The notes beneath the pieces are model-generated. The model ran no database searches and had not been told where the DNA came from. It worked only from the letters and a program-made list of their open reading frames with translations. A program made the translations under genes and the position numbers. Positions 20,265 through 29,658 of a DNA stretch of 64,000 nucleotides are shown in pieces. The DNA is from Flagellimonas flava. GTDB lineage: Bacteria; Bacteroidota; Bacteroidia; Flavobacteriales; Flavobacteriaceae. The stretch is taken from positions 186,001-250,000 of the forward strand of contig NZ_FQWL01000002.1 in NCBI RefSeq assembly GCF_900129665.1, written 5' to 3'. Positions within the stretch are counted from its first letter, which is position 1. Every line of letters begins with the position of its first letter.

Positions 20265-21537
20265 AGGATTATTTGGACGACTAGATTGGCTTACCGTTTT
20301 TCTTTATGCGCTTTTGGTTCTTATTGGGTGGGTAAATATTTACTCCACAACCCTAGTTGACCCCAATACCTCAATTTTCGACTTCTCTACCCTTTATGGG
20401 AAACAACTTTTCTTTATTGGACTTGCCGGCTTGGGAATAGTTTTCGTCCTATTTATAGAAACCAATTTCTTTGAACGCTTTGCGTCAATTTTTTACATCA
20501 GTTCGTTGGTGTTGCTATTGGGTCTTTTTGTGTTTGGCAAAACGATTGCCGGAGCCACATCGTGGTACGATTTGGGATTCTTCAACCTTCAACCTTCAGA
20601 ATTGGCCAAGGTGACCACTGCGCTGGCATTGGCCAAATATTTAAGTGATATTCAAACTGATATTAAAACCCGGAAACATCAGCTTTATGCATTGGTTGTT
20701 ATTTTACTTCCGGCCATTTTAATATTGCCACAACCCGACCCAGGAAGTTCATTGATTTATTTTTCGCTCTTCTTTGTGCTTTTCCGTGAAGGGCTTCCAC
20801 TCTATTATCTTGGTATTTTACTGGTTATGGTCATATTATTTGCCACCACGCTGATGTTTGGAACAGTTTGGGTGGCCATAGGTTTGGCCATCTTCTCTGT
20901 CTTGATTTTTGGTCTGAAAAGGAAGTCGGTCAAAATTCCCATCATCCCGTTTATAGCCATAATAGGTGCCTCAGTTCTATTTTCGTTATCAGTTCGATTT
21001 GTGTACGAAAACGTCTTTGAACAACGCCACAGAGACCGCTTTGCATTATGGCTGAGTTTGGAAAAGGATGAGAAAAAATTAGAGGAAATTCGAAAAACCA
21101 TTGGCTATAATACCTATCAGTCCGAAAAGGCCATAGAATCTGGTGGTTTTTTTGGAAAAGGATTTTTGGAGGGAACACGAACCAAGGGGGATTTTGTGCC
21201 CGAGCAGCATACGGATTACATCTTTAGTTCGGTTGGGGAAGAATGGGGTTTTATGGGAACCGCAACGGTAATCCTATTGTTCTCTTTTTTCTTTTTGCGA
21301 TTGATTTTTATCTCCGAACGACAAAAAAGTGATTTTAGCCGAATGTACGGCTATGGGGTGATTTCAATACTATTGATCCATTATTTTATAAATATTGGAA
21401 TGGTGATAGGACTTCTACCAACCATTGGAGTACCTCTTCCATTTTTTAGCTATGGAGGTTCTGGGCTCATATTTTTTACAATGTTGTTATTTATCTTCCT
21501 TAAGTTGGATTCAAATCGTTTGAAGGATGGGATTTAG
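20248..21537 (+). CDS. rodA: rod shape-determining protein RodA (SEDS glycosyltransferase)
   Basis: About 429 aa from ATG 20248; an upstream GTG at 20227 would add seven residues with no family support. SEDS polytopic membrane protein that polymerises lipid II in the elongasome with PBP2. Recognisable segments are GATSWYDLGFFNLQPSELAK, ILPQPDPGSSLIYFSL and GVPLPFFSYGGSGL near the C-terminus. It ends the mre operon; its stop overlaps by 4 bp the stop of the convergent nuclease gene, and no separate terminator hairpin is seen. Confidence 0.95.
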   Translation: MSMSGRGLFGRLDWLTVFLYALLVLIGWVNIYSTTLVDPNTSIFDFSTLYGKQLFFIGLAGLGIVFVLFIETNFFERFASIFYISSLVLLLGLFVFGKTIAGATSWYDLGFFNLQPSELAKVTTALALAKYLSDIQTDIKTRKHQLYALVVILLPAILILPQPDPGSSLIYFSLFFVLFREGLPLYYLGILLVMVILFATTLMFGTVWVAIGLAIFSVLIFGLKRKSVKIPIIPFIAIIGASVLFSLSVRFVYENVFEQRHRDRFALWLSLEKDEKKLEEIRKTIGYNTYQSEKAIESGGFFGKGFLEGTRTKGDFVPEQHTDYIFSSVGEEWGFMGTATVILLFSFFFLRLIFISERQKSDFSRMYGYGVISILLIHYFINIGMVIGLLPTIGVPLPFFSYGGSGLIFFTMLLFIFLKLDSNRLKDGI

Positions 21538-22334
21538 AACTTCCAGTCTTTTTTATTAACGGCGGTTTCATGTTCTTTTTGCCAACTTTGAGGCATTTTT
21601 TCGAAAAAATCAATTCCAGTTATACGTTCAACCTCGTCTACCGAAACAAGAAAGTGATGCAGAGGCTTGGAACTTTCTTGATTGGGTATTACAAACGCCA
21701 ATACATTCCAACTCTCTTTATTTTTCTTAACCACTAACTTGAAGAACCTCTTTGGAACGTCCACATCTTCGATTCCAATTTCTTCCAATCCATTTTCCAA
21801 AACGCCTCCGACAATAATAGTCAGATTCCCATATTTTTTGCACCATTGCCTAATTTGTTGTTCTAAACGGTTCCAAATCCCCGCATTGAACTCCCGATTC
21901 TGTGGACTGATATTACTTGTATAAAAGGTTTCGTTATAGGCCTGTTCAGAGAACCTTCGGTCACCGGCCGGACAAAGATGCCCTCGATCGTAACCAGAAC
22001 CACGATAATTTCGCCAATCCGCGGACTTCGTCTTTACCTTAGGGTCTTCAATAAAATAGGGTCTTTTTCTGTTGTCATAGGTTAAATGCGATTGCTTAAG
22101 GGCATAGGCCACCCATTCTGCCTGTTCATAAGGCTCATTATAGGACAACGAATAATAATTATGTGCTACAACCTCAGCCGTGGTCGATTCGGGCAGCAAA
22201 CTAGACTGGACAAAATTTTCAGCACTATCGGCAACGGGTTCTGAATAGGTATCCGGGGTATAGAAGTTTTCAAAGGCCCAGAAACCCACAATACAAAGAA
22301 CAAATAAGAGGGTATAAACGGTTTTGTTTTTCAT
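21534..22334 (-). CDS. DNA/RNA non-specific endonuclease, secreted
   Basis: 266 aa from ATG 22334. The signature DRGHLCPAGD of the Serratia-type beta-beta-alpha-metal nucleases is present, with catalytic His in DRGH and the metal-binding Asn in the NISPQNREFNAGIWNRLE helix. The N-terminus is a membrane/secretion segment (NKTVYTLLFVLCIVGFWAF), so the enzyme acts in the periplasm or outside. A 39-residue longer frame begins inside the terminator hairpin at 22440-22467 and is rejected. Its role could be nutrient acquisition from nucleic acid or biofilm DNA. Confidence 0.9.
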   Translation of the reverse strand: MKNKTVYTLLFVLCIVGFWAFENFYTPDTYSEPVADSAENFVQSSLLPESTTAEVVAHNYYSLSYNEPYEQAEWVAYALKQSHLTYDNRKRPYFIEDPKVKTKSADWRNYRGSGYDRGHLCPAGDRRFSEQAYNETFYTSNISPQNREFNAGIWNRLEQQIRQWCKKYGNLTIIVGGVLENGLEEIGIEDVDVPKRFFKLVVKKNKESWNVLAFVIPNQESSKPLHHFLVSVDEVERITGIDFFEKMPQSWQKEHETAVNKKDWKF

Positions 22335-22439
22335 TCCATTTTCAATCTCGGTCTGAATCTTAGGTTTTTTACGAGAATCGCGAATCAAATCTATTAGATC
22401 GGTACTAGTCCCAAGTTGTTTTGCGTCGAAAAATTTTAA

Positions 22440-22467
22440 CAAAAAAGCCAACTCCTAGGAGTTGGCT
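22440..22467 (-). terminator. Rho-independent terminator after the S41 protease gene
   Basis: A perfect palindromic hairpin, AGCCAACTCC / GGAGTTGGCT (22446-22467), followed on the minus strand by TTTTTTG. It lies 25 bp past the protease stop codon and separates it from the nuclease gene. Confidence 0.88.
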
Positions 22468-22491
22468 ACTTTAATTTTTTAGCAGATAAAA

Positions 22492-24666
22492 CTATCCTTT
22501 TACACTGGCCAGCTTTCGCTCGCTGCTTTTAATATTGTTCAACTGAAGATCCCTCAATACGTTCACTGCTTCTTCCACATAGATGTCCTTGGCCAAATTT
22601 TTGTGCCAGCGATCTCTTTTCTCCCGAAGTACAGAATCTTGAGTAAACAATTCTGTTTCGTATTTAAGTGACTCAAATGTAAGTTTTGAATCGTATTCCC
22701 TTAAGCTCTTGAAATGATCGGAACGTTTTTTTGCGGTTTCCTCGCGTATCTTGTAATCATTATAGTTCAAGGAAATCACGGTTTCGTCCTGTTGCTCTTT
22801 CAGCCATTTGGCATTCTCTTCGATTAATTTGATCTGAGGATTATCGGCCATTCTCTTTTTGCTATTCGCAACCGCGGTTTCAAAATCGATATAACCATCC
22901 CAAATCTCATAATCAGCAGGAGTAATCTTATCCCATCCCAATGGGTTTTCTTGATCTCTTTCCCCAAGATCGATATAGGAATAACGGTCCGGTACCACAA
23001 TATCACTTTTTACACCTTCCAATTGGGTGGAACCACCATTGATTCTATAGAATTTCTGGGTGGTAAGCTTAATAGCTCCAAGGTCACCATGCTCATTGCT
23101 GCGTACAATGTTATCCAAAGGAATCACATTCTGAACGGTTCCTTTCCCAAAGGTTTGCTTGCTTCCAATCACAACCGCTCTTTTGTAATCCTGCATGGCC
23201 GCTGCCAAAATTTCTGAGGCGGAAGCTGAAAGTTCATTCACCAAGATCACCAATGGACCATCCCATTGAATACGTTCATCCTTATCTTCATGTACCTCTT
23301 TACGCTGCCCCGAAGATCTAACTTGTACGATGGGGCCATCCTTAATGAACAAACCGGCCATTTCCACAACGGTTTTCAAGGATCCACCGCCATTATCCCT
23401 TAAATCAAGTACAATCCCTTCAACACCTGCCTGCTTTAGGCGCTCTACTTCCTTGGCTACATCCGTGGCCGCATTACGTTCGGTATAGTCCTCAAAATCC
23501 ACATAAAACTTAGGTAGATTAATGAGTCCATATTTATGACTATCCCTTTCCACTGTGGCCGACTTTGCATAGGATTCTTCAAGCAACACCACATCGCGGG
23601 TAATGGAAACTTCCTCAACGGTGCCGTCCACTCTTCGTACGGTAAGATCAACCACGGTTCCTTTTGGGCCCTTGATCAATTTTATGGCGTCATCCAAACG
23701 CATTCCAACAATGTCGATAGGTTCCTCCCCATCTTGCCCTACTTTTAAAATTTCGTCTCCAACCTCCAGGCTCTGTTCTTTCCAGACCGGTCCTCCAGAG
23801 ATGATCTCCATGATACGGGCTCCTTCCGGTTTTTTCTGTAGTCTAGCACCAATTCCTTCAAACTTACCAGACATGCCGATATCGAACTTCTCCTTGTCAT
23901 CCGGTGCAAAATAGAAGGTATGTGGATCAAACTCGTCAACAATAGTGTTGATGTATTGTACAAACCAATCCTTACGTTCCAAATCCTCTATGAAATCAAA
24001 GAACTCATCCAAGGTGTTTTTGGTATTCTCTCTGGCCTCGGCTTCTGTGGCCGCCTCATCAATACTATTGGAAATATCTTCCAACGTCATTACCTCAGTT
24101 ACAACACCGGTTTTGGTAAGCTGGTCTGCCTCGGCAATTCTATTTTCCGCCTTATTATCAAAAATACCTAGCGTATTGTATTTTAATTGTTTTCTCCAAC
24201 GCTCCTTCAATTGCTTTTTGTTGGCAGCATATTCTTGATCCTTGTAATCGATATTAATAGTCTCCTGTGTAGTATAATCAAAAGGTTGAGACAATACTTC
24301 CTTATAGATTTCTTGGGCTTCGTCCATACGTTTCATCAAACGTTGGTACACCACATTGAAGAAGGTAATATCGGTGTTCTTGATCTCATCATCGATCATG
24401 AACCTGTACTTTTCAAATTCCCTGACATCACTGGCCAAGAAATACCTTTTTGTAGGGTCCAAAATATCTATGAAATCGTCAAATACATTGGAAGAGAAGT
24501 TATCGTTAAGGTTTTTGGGTTCGTAGTGACCACGCTCGAGCACGTAGGTAATAAGGTCCAATAGCAATTTATCCTTATCATCGTTCTCAAACGATTTGTT
24601 TGTAAAACTGCAGGAAGCTACCGCCACAAGAATTACCAAAAGGGCCAAGGTGAAATTCTTTTTCAT
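22492..24666 (-). CDS. carboxy-terminal processing protease, S41 (Prc/Tsp type)
   Basis: 724 aa. Lipoprotein-type signal (VASC, Cys near 19). The long helical N-terminal region is followed by a PDZ domain (about 250-335, with GIGARLQKK and GGPVWKEQSLEVGDEIL) and the S41 core: substrate strand GIVLDLRDNGGGSL, catalytic Ser in LSASASEIL and Lys in FGKGTVQ. The C-terminal 160 residues match the DUF3340-type tail of Prc. It degrades or trims periplasmic proteins from their C-termini, including peptidoglycan hydrolases in other bacteria. Full length, intact active site. Confidence 0.95.
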   Translation of the reverse strand: MKKNFTLALLVILVAVASCSFTNKSFENDDKDKLLLDLITYVLERGHYEPKNLNDNFSSNVFDDFIDILDPTKRYFLASDVREFEKYRFMIDDEIKNTDITFFNVVYQRLMKRMDEAQEIYKEVLSQPFDYTTQETINIDYKDQEYAANKKQLKERWRKQLKYNTLGIFDNKAENRIAEADQLTKTGVVTEVMTLEDISNSIDEAATEAEARENTKNTLDEFFDFIEDLERKDWFVQYINTIVDEFDPHTFYFAPDDKEKFDIGMSGKFEGIGARLQKKPEGARIMEIISGGPVWKEQSLEVGDEILKVGQDGEEPIDIVGMRLDDAIKLIKGPKGTVVDLTVRRVDGTVEEVSITRDVVLLEESYAKSATVERDSHKYGLINLPKFYVDFEDYTERNAATDVAKEVERLKQAGVEGIVLDLRDNGGGSLKTVVEMAGLFIKDGPIVQVRSSGQRKEVHEDKDERIQWDGPLVILVNELSASASEILAAAMQDYKRAVVIGSKQTFGKGTVQNVIPLDNIVRSNEHGDLGAIKLTTQKFYRINGGSTQLEGVKSDIVVPDRYSYIDLGERDQENPLGWDKITPADYEIWDGYIDFETAVANSKKRMADNPQIKLIEENAKWLKEQQDETVISLNYNDYKIREETAKKRSDHFKSLREYDSKLTFESLKYETELFTQDSVLREKRDRWHKNLAKDIYVEEAVNVLRDLQLNNIKSSERKLASVKG

Positions 24667-24871
24667 AAATAAGGTCGTTTAATTGGGACGAAATTCGCTG
24701 GTCCTTCAATACCAAAACATCATTCCTTCATCCTCCGTTTCTACTTGTATGAATTCCCTAAGATACTGAAAAAACCGTGCCACACAGGCTTGCTGCTTTT
24801 AATTTTTTGTTAAACGCACACGGCATCATATCCTTATGAAAAACGTATTTTTACGGTAATAATTATACAAA

Positions 24872-25648
24872 ATGAAAAAACCGCTTATCCTGGTCACCAA
24901 TGATGATGGAATTACGGCACCTGGATTAAGGTCTTTAATACGAATTATGAAGGAGATTGGAGAGGTTGTGGTGGTAGCCCCCGACAGCCCACAATCTGGA
25001 ATGGGACATGCCATCACCATTGATAGCACGCTTTACTCCAAACAGGTTGTCATTGATCAAAAAGAAGGTGCCCCTCGTGAATACAGCTGCAGTGGAACCC
25101 CCGCAGATTGTGTAAAACTAGGGCTTCAAGAAATTTTGGACAGAAAACCGGACATCTGTGTTAGCGGTATCAACCACGGTTCCAATTCGTCCATAAACGT
25201 GATTTATTCCGGTACCATGAGTGCCGCCATTGAGGCCGGAATTGAGGGTATTCCCGCAATAGGTTTTTCTTTGTGCGACTATTCATGGGAGGCCAACTTT
25301 GACCACGCTAAAAATTCCGTAAAAAAAATTGTTGTTGAAGCGCTCAATCATGGAATTCCGCGAGGAACGGTGCTCAATGTGAATATTCCAAAAACCAAAG
25401 AACAACCGAAAGGCATAAAAGTTTGCAGACAGGCACGGGCCAACTGGAAGGAACAATTCGACAAGCGCACAAGTCCTACCGGCAAGGACTATTATTGGTT
25501 AACAGGTGAGTTTGAATTATTGGACAAAGGAGAGGATACGGACGAATGGGCCCTGTCACAGGGTTACGTTTCAGTAGTGCCCACACAATTTGATCTTACG
25601 GCGCATCACGCCATACCACAAATAAACAATTGGAGCTTGAATGAATAA
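24872..25648 (+). CDS. surE: 5'/3'-nucleotidase SurE
   Basis: 258 aa. N-terminal LVTNDDGITAPGL supplies the metal-binding Asp pair, with the conserved VVAPDSPQSGMGHAIT, SGINHGSN and YSGTMSAAIEA segments. It dephosphorylates nucleoside monophosphates and is linked to stationary-phase survival. The next gene overlaps its 3' end by 8 bp. The 205 bp between it and the divergent protease gene hold no clear promoter consensus or gene. Confidence 0.96.
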   Translation: MKKPLILVTNDDGITAPGLRSLIRIMKEIGEVVVVAPDSPQSGMGHAITIDSTLYSKQVVIDQKEGAPREYSCSGTPADCVKLGLQEILDRKPDICVSGINHGSNSSINVIYSGTMSAAIEAGIEGIPAIGFSLCDYSWEANFDHAKNSVKKIVVEALNHGIPRGTVLNVNIPKTKEQPKGIKVCRQARANWKEQFDKRTSPTGKDYYWLTGEFELLDKGEDTDEWALSQGYVSVVPTQFDLTAHHAIPQINNWSLNE

Positions 25649-25925
25649 AAAAGAAGTTTTAATCGGATTGGCCGTGGGCATCATTGCCAATACTTTAGGA
25701 ACCCTGGGATACATTTTGATTTTTTCCGATTTAGGAATAGTGGAAACCTTCGAAGCTGCCATTTCACAAGGGCATATTGGGAGTCTGCTCGCCCTTGGGG
25801 CTATCTTAAACTTGGTAGCCTTTTTCGGGTTCTTGAGGTTAAAAAGAGACTATAGGGCTAGAGGAGTCATGATTGCCACTTTGTTGACCGCCCTTGTCAT
25901 CCTTTATTACAAAATATTTAAGTAA
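25641..25925 (+). CDS. small three-helix membrane protein
   Basis: 94 aa with three hydrophobic segments (about 7-27, 44-64, 74-92) and a basic loop KRDYRARG. No motif identifies a function. It overlaps surE by 8 bp and ends 28 bp before the lpxB start, so it is part of the surE-lpxB transcript; overlapping arrangement and absence of internal disruption support it being real. Confidence 0.8.
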   Translation: MNKKEVLIGLAVGIIANTLGTLGYILIFSDLGIVETFEAAISQGHIGSLLALGAILNLVAFFGFLRLKRDYRARGVMIATLLTALVILYYKIFK

Positions 25926-25953
25926 ACTTGGTTTCAATGGCGCACTTTTCCCT

Positions 25954-27066
25954 ATGAAGTACTATATCATTGCTGGCGAAGCCTCTGGGGATCTCCACGG
26001 ATCCAATTTGATCAAGGCCATTAAAAAAAAGGACCTTGACGCCCAAATACGATGTTGGGGCGGGGACCTTATGCAAGAAGCAGGAGGAGCTTTGGCCAAG
26101 CACTATAAGGATATGGCTTTCATGGGGTTTTTGGAGGTCATTAAAAACATCCCGACCATTTTTAAGAACATTTCCTTTTGCAAGGAAGATATTGAGCGAT
26201 TCAATCCAGACGTGGTTATTTTTATTGATTTTTCTGGATTCAATCTGCGCATCGCCAAATGGGCCAAGAAAAAAGGGTACCGAACCAATTATTACATCTC
26301 GCCACAAATATGGGCCTCGAGAGAAGGTAGGATCAAAAAAATTAAACGGGATATTGACCAAATGCACGTTATCCTTCCCTTCGAAAAGGATTTCTATGAA
26401 AAAAAACACGCTTATCCCGTTCATTTTGTTGGTCATCCATTAATAGATGCCATAGAAAATACTTCTATAGTGGATGAAGCCCAATTTCGTGCGGAAAACG
26501 GATTGGACCATAACAAGCCCCTTGTTGCCCTGCTTCCAGGAAGTAGAAAACAAGAGGTACAGAAGATGCTTTCCCTAATGCTCTCCGTAAAGAAGGATTT
26601 TCAGGCATACCAGTTTGTGATTGCGGGTGCACCCAGTTTGCCGGATGCTTTTTACGAACCTTTCCTCGAAGGTAATCAAGTAAGCTACGTATCCAACCAG
26701 ACCTATTCCTTATTGAAACACTCCCATGCAGCATTGGTCACCAGCGGAACGGCTACTTTGGAGACTGCCCTATTCAGCATCCCTCAAGTAGTGTGTTATA
26801 GAGGCAACTGGATTTCGTACCAAATTGCAAAACGCATCATTACCTTGGATTTTATTTCATTGGTCAATTTAATTATGGGAAAAGAAGTGGTTAAAGAACT
26901 CATTCAAAATGACTTAACCACCGCGAATCTAAAGTTGGAGCTTGGCAAGATTGTTGAAGGTCCAAAGAGAGAACAAATTTTGGAGGACTATAGGATTTTG
27001 AGGGGAAAATTAGGCGGAAAAGGTGCCAGTCAATTAGCAGCCCAATTAATCGTTGAAAATGCTTAA
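25954..27066 (+). CDS. lpxB: lipid-A-disaccharide synthase LpxB
   Basis: 370 aa from ATG 25954, where the family's usual start MKYYIIAGEASGDLHG appears; the longer frame would add 20 residues that overlap the preceding gene. GT19 glycosyltransferase that joins UDP-2,3-diacyl-GlcN and lipid X on the inner-membrane face. Characteristic segments: FMGFLEVIKNIPTI, FIDFSGFNLRIAK, ALLPGSRKQEV and SGTATLETALF. Confidence 0.96.
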   Translation: MKYYIIAGEASGDLHGSNLIKAIKKKDLDAQIRCWGGDLMQEAGGALAKHYKDMAFMGFLEVIKNIPTIFKNISFCKEDIERFNPDVVIFIDFSGFNLRIAKWAKKKGYRTNYYISPQIWASREGRIKKIKRDIDQMHVILPFEKDFYEKKHAYPVHFVGHPLIDAIENTSIVDEAQFRAENGLDHNKPLVALLPGSRKQEVQKMLSLMLSVKKDFQAYQFVIAGAPSLPDAFYEPFLEGNQVSYVSNQTYSLLKHSHAALVTSGTATLETALFSIPQVVCYRGNWISYQIAKRIITLDFISLVNLIMGKEVVKELIQNDLTTANLKLELGKIVEGPKREQILEDYRILRGKLGGKGASQLAAQLIVENA

Positions 27067-27099
27067 TTTATGGCCACAAGTCTTAAAACCTACTTTTAA

Positions 27100-27645
27100 A
27101 TGTTACGCAAAGCACTTTACTTTTTAGCGCTTTTGGTTCTTTTTGGTTGTGGCGCCAAGAAAAAAAGAACCTATAGCAAGACCAGGACCGTTACGGTAGA
27201 AGCCTCCAAAGAGGAACCTGTGGTCCCAGAGGAGCCTTCAAGAAAAGAAAAACGAAAAAACCTAAAAGCTGAAAGCGTTGTGGAAACAGCAATGGCTTTT
27301 TCAGGTACTCGTTACCGATTTGGCGGCACTACAAAAAAAGGAATGGACTGCTCAGGTCTTGTGTTTGTATCCCTTCAGGAGAACGATATTGAGTTTCCAC
27401 GGGTCTCCTATCAAATGGCGGAACGTGGAAAACGTATTAAGGTGAAGCAGGTACAGAAGGGAGACCTACTTTTTTTCAAGACCGGTAAAAACAGAAAGCG
27501 GATCAATCATGTGGGATTGGTTGTGGATGTCAAGGGAGATGACATTAAGTTCATTCATTCCACATCCTCTCGCGGGGTAATTGTTTCTTCCCTTCGGGAA
27601 GGGTATTGGAACTATGCTTTTGTGAGGGCCACCCGCATCCTGTAA
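27100..27645 (+). CDS. NlpC/P60 family cell-wall peptidase, lipoprotein
   Basis: 181 aa C40 peptidase. The signal peptide ends in LFGC (Cys near 16), giving a lipid-anchored protein, followed by a Lys/Glu-rich linker. The papain-like domain has catalytic Cys in GMDCSGLVF and His in NHVGLVVDV. Such enzymes cleave the D-Glu–diamino-acid bond in peptidoglycan stems. Its TAA is immediately followed by the comEC ATG. Confidence 0.93.
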   Translation: MLRKALYFLALLVLFGCGAKKKRTYSKTRTVTVEASKEEPVVPEEPSRKEKRKNLKAESVVETAMAFSGTRYRFGGTTKKGMDCSGLVFVSLQENDIEFPRVSYQMAERGKRIKVKQVQKGDLLFFKTGKNRKRINHVGLVVDVKGDDIKFIHSTSSRGVIVSSLREGYWNYAFVRATRIL

Positions 27646-29658
27646 ATGCTCCACTTCAATTTTGTATCCATAAAAATGGCGCCATGCCTTGTCGCGGGCA
27701 TACTTCTTGGGTTTTATCTAAGGGTTACGTACAGTGTAGTTCTGTTTTTACTTCCAATACTGGTCTTTCTATTGTTTCTAGCGATGAAAAAGCAATCCCG
27801 AAAAGGCTTTCCTTTTTTCGAATTGACATTTATACTGACCTTCATTACCATTGGAATATTCGCAATGAACCTTTCCAACCCCAACTCCCTTTCCAATCTT
27901 CAAGACGACGTATCCTATACCTGGGTATTGAAAATTAAGGAGGTTTTGAAGCCCAATAGTTATAGCAGGCGCTATGTGGCCCAAGTCATGCTAACGGACA
28001 ATGAACCCCAGCAAGGAAAACTTATTCTAAGTTTCCCAAGGAATCCGATAAAAAACAATCTTAACGTGGATGACGAAGTAGTTCTAAGTAGTCCCCTGCT
28101 AAAGATTCAGCCTCCACGAAATCCACACCAATTTGATTATCGGGCCTATCTTGAAAAGCAAGGAATTCAACATCAACTAAAGGGCCAATGGGAGTTCATG
28201 GTGGTTCGTGATGCTCCTTCCAGAACTTTGATGGGATACGCGGCCGAATTCAGAAACCATATCATTTCCAAGTTGCGGAAAGAAGGGTTCGGAACGGAAG
28301 AATTAGGTGTTATTCAAGCTTTATTATTGGGTTACCGAGATGCAATTTCAGCGGATATCTATGATAATTACAAAAATGCGGGCGCCGTTCATATTTTGGC
28401 CGTCTCCGGCCTTCATGTCGGCATTCTACTGCTATTGTTGCAATTTTTGTTCGCACCCTTAGCGCGTTTGCCCAAAGGTAAAGTGTTGAAACTATTGGTC
28501 ATTGTTTTGTCCCTATGGGTCTATGCCTTTATTGCAGGTCTTAGTCCGTCCATTGTCAGGGCAGTGACCATGTTTTCCTTTTTGGCATATGCAATGCACC
28601 TGAACAGGCCCACAAACACTTTTAACATAATGGCACTATCGCTGTGTTTCACATTACTCTTAAAACCTTTGTTCCTGTTCCAAGTTGGTTTTCAAATGAG
28701 TTATGCCGCTGTATTTGCCATTGTATGGCTCTATCCAAAATTTAAGCGGTTTTGGACTCCGGAAAACTTCTTGATCCGAAAGGTTTGGCAGCTACTTTCC
28801 ATCAGCGTTTCGGCCCAAATGGGGGTACTGCCCATAAGCCTGTTCTATTTCCATCAATTTCCTGCACTGTTTTTCGTGTCCAATCTTTTAGTGGTGCCCT
28901 TTCTAGGTTTATTGCTGGGGTATGGAATCTTAGTGATTGTCTTATCCCTTATGGACGCTCTTCCAAACGTTCTTATGCAGGGATATAATCTTTCCATTCA
29001 AGGAATGAACACGATTATAGGCTGGGTGGGACAACAAGAGCGTTTTCTTATTAAGGAAATACCGTTTGACAGCGTCCAATTGGTTTTAGGTTACATATTT
29101 TTGATAGCCCTAGTTCGTTTACTATCCAAACCAAAAAAGAAAACCTTTGTTCCCGTTACTTTTGGAATTCTTTTGTTTCAACTGTGGGGGCTCTGGAACC
29201 AAAAACAAGTCAGTGGAAAACAATCACTCATTTTGGGGCATCAATCCAAGGAAACCATTTTGCTGCACCAACAAGGAAACCAACTGCGCTTTTTTTCATC
29301 AGATACAACTTCATTTCCAACCTTAGCCCAAAACTATCTAGTAGCCGAACGGATAAAATCCGTCAGCAAACATCCCTTGCAAAATAGCTATGATATAGGT
29401 CCAAAACGAATTTTTGTGCTGGACAGTTCGGGGATCCACCCTAAAGGCATGCATGTAGATTATCTTTTACTCACCCAATCTACAAAAATCAATATAGATC
29501 GCTTATTGGACTCTATGAAACCTAAAACAGTTATTGCCGATGGCAGCAATTTTACCAGCTTCGTAAAACGTTGGAAAGCGAGTTGTATGAAAAAGAATAT
29601 CCCTTTTCACAGCACTCGCGAAAAGGGATATTTTGTTTTTGATATGGGTTCTGACTAG
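27646..29658 (+). CDS. comEC: ComEC/Rec2 family DNA-uptake channel
   Basis: 670 aa polytopic membrane protein. N-terminal DUF4131-type segment with several helices and an OB-like periplasmic part; the competence core has the invariant HILAVSGLHVGI and further helices through about 500. The C-terminal 150 residues occupy the place of the metallo-beta-lactamase-like domain, but no HxHxDH motif is present, so a nuclease function there is doubtful. It transports single-stranded DNA across the inner membrane in transformable relatives. The last codons contain a terminator hairpin, and the stop overlaps the convergent transporter gene by 4 bp. Confidence 0.92.
   Translation: MLHFNFVSIKMAPCLVAGILLGFYLRVTYSVVLFLLPILVFLLFLAMKKQSRKGFPFFELTFILTFITIGIFAMNLSNPNSLSNLQDDVSYTWVLKIKEVLKPNSYSRRYVAQVMLTDNEPQQGKLILSFPRNPIKNNLNVDDEVVLSSPLLKIQPPRNPHQFDYRAYLEKQGIQHQLKGQWEFMVVRDAPSRTLMGYAAEFRNHIISKLRKEGFGTEELGVIQALLLGYRDAISADIYDNYKNAGAVHILAVSGLHVGILLLLLQFLFAPLARLPKGKVLKLLVIVLSLWVYAFIAGLSPSIVRAVTMFSFLAYAMHLNRPTNTFNIMALSLCFTLLLKPLFLFQVGFQMSYAAVFAIVWLYPKFKRFWTPENFLIRKVWQLLSISVSAQMGVLPISLFYFHQFPALFFVSNLLVVPFLGLLLGYGILVIVLSLMDALPNVLMQGYNLSIQGMNTIIGWVGQQERFLIKEIPFDSVQLVLGYIFLIALVRLLSKPKKKTFVPVTFGILLFQLWGLWNQKQVSGKQSLILGHQSKETILLHQQGNQLRFFSSDTTSFPTLAQNYLVAERIKSVSKHPLQNSYDIGPKRIFVLDSSGIHPKGMHVDYLLLTQSTKINIDRLLDSMKPKTVIADGSNFTSFVKRWKASCMKKNIPFHSTREKGYFVFDMGSD
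29596..29640. terminator. bidirectional terminator inside the 3' end of comEC
   Basis: A 13-bp perfect stem, AATATCCCTTTTC (29596-29608) with GAAAAGGGATATT (29620-29632), followed on + by TTTTGTTTTT and on minus by TTCTTTTTC. It ends 15 bp before the comEC stop and also lies just downstream of the convergent transporter stop, so it can serve both transcripts while being translated as the C-terminus of ComEC. Confidence 0.85.

Noticed and set aside
22335-22451. N-terminal extension of the secreted nuclease to 22451
   Set aside because: It would begin inside the hairpin that terminates the S41 protease transcript and would mask the signal segment.
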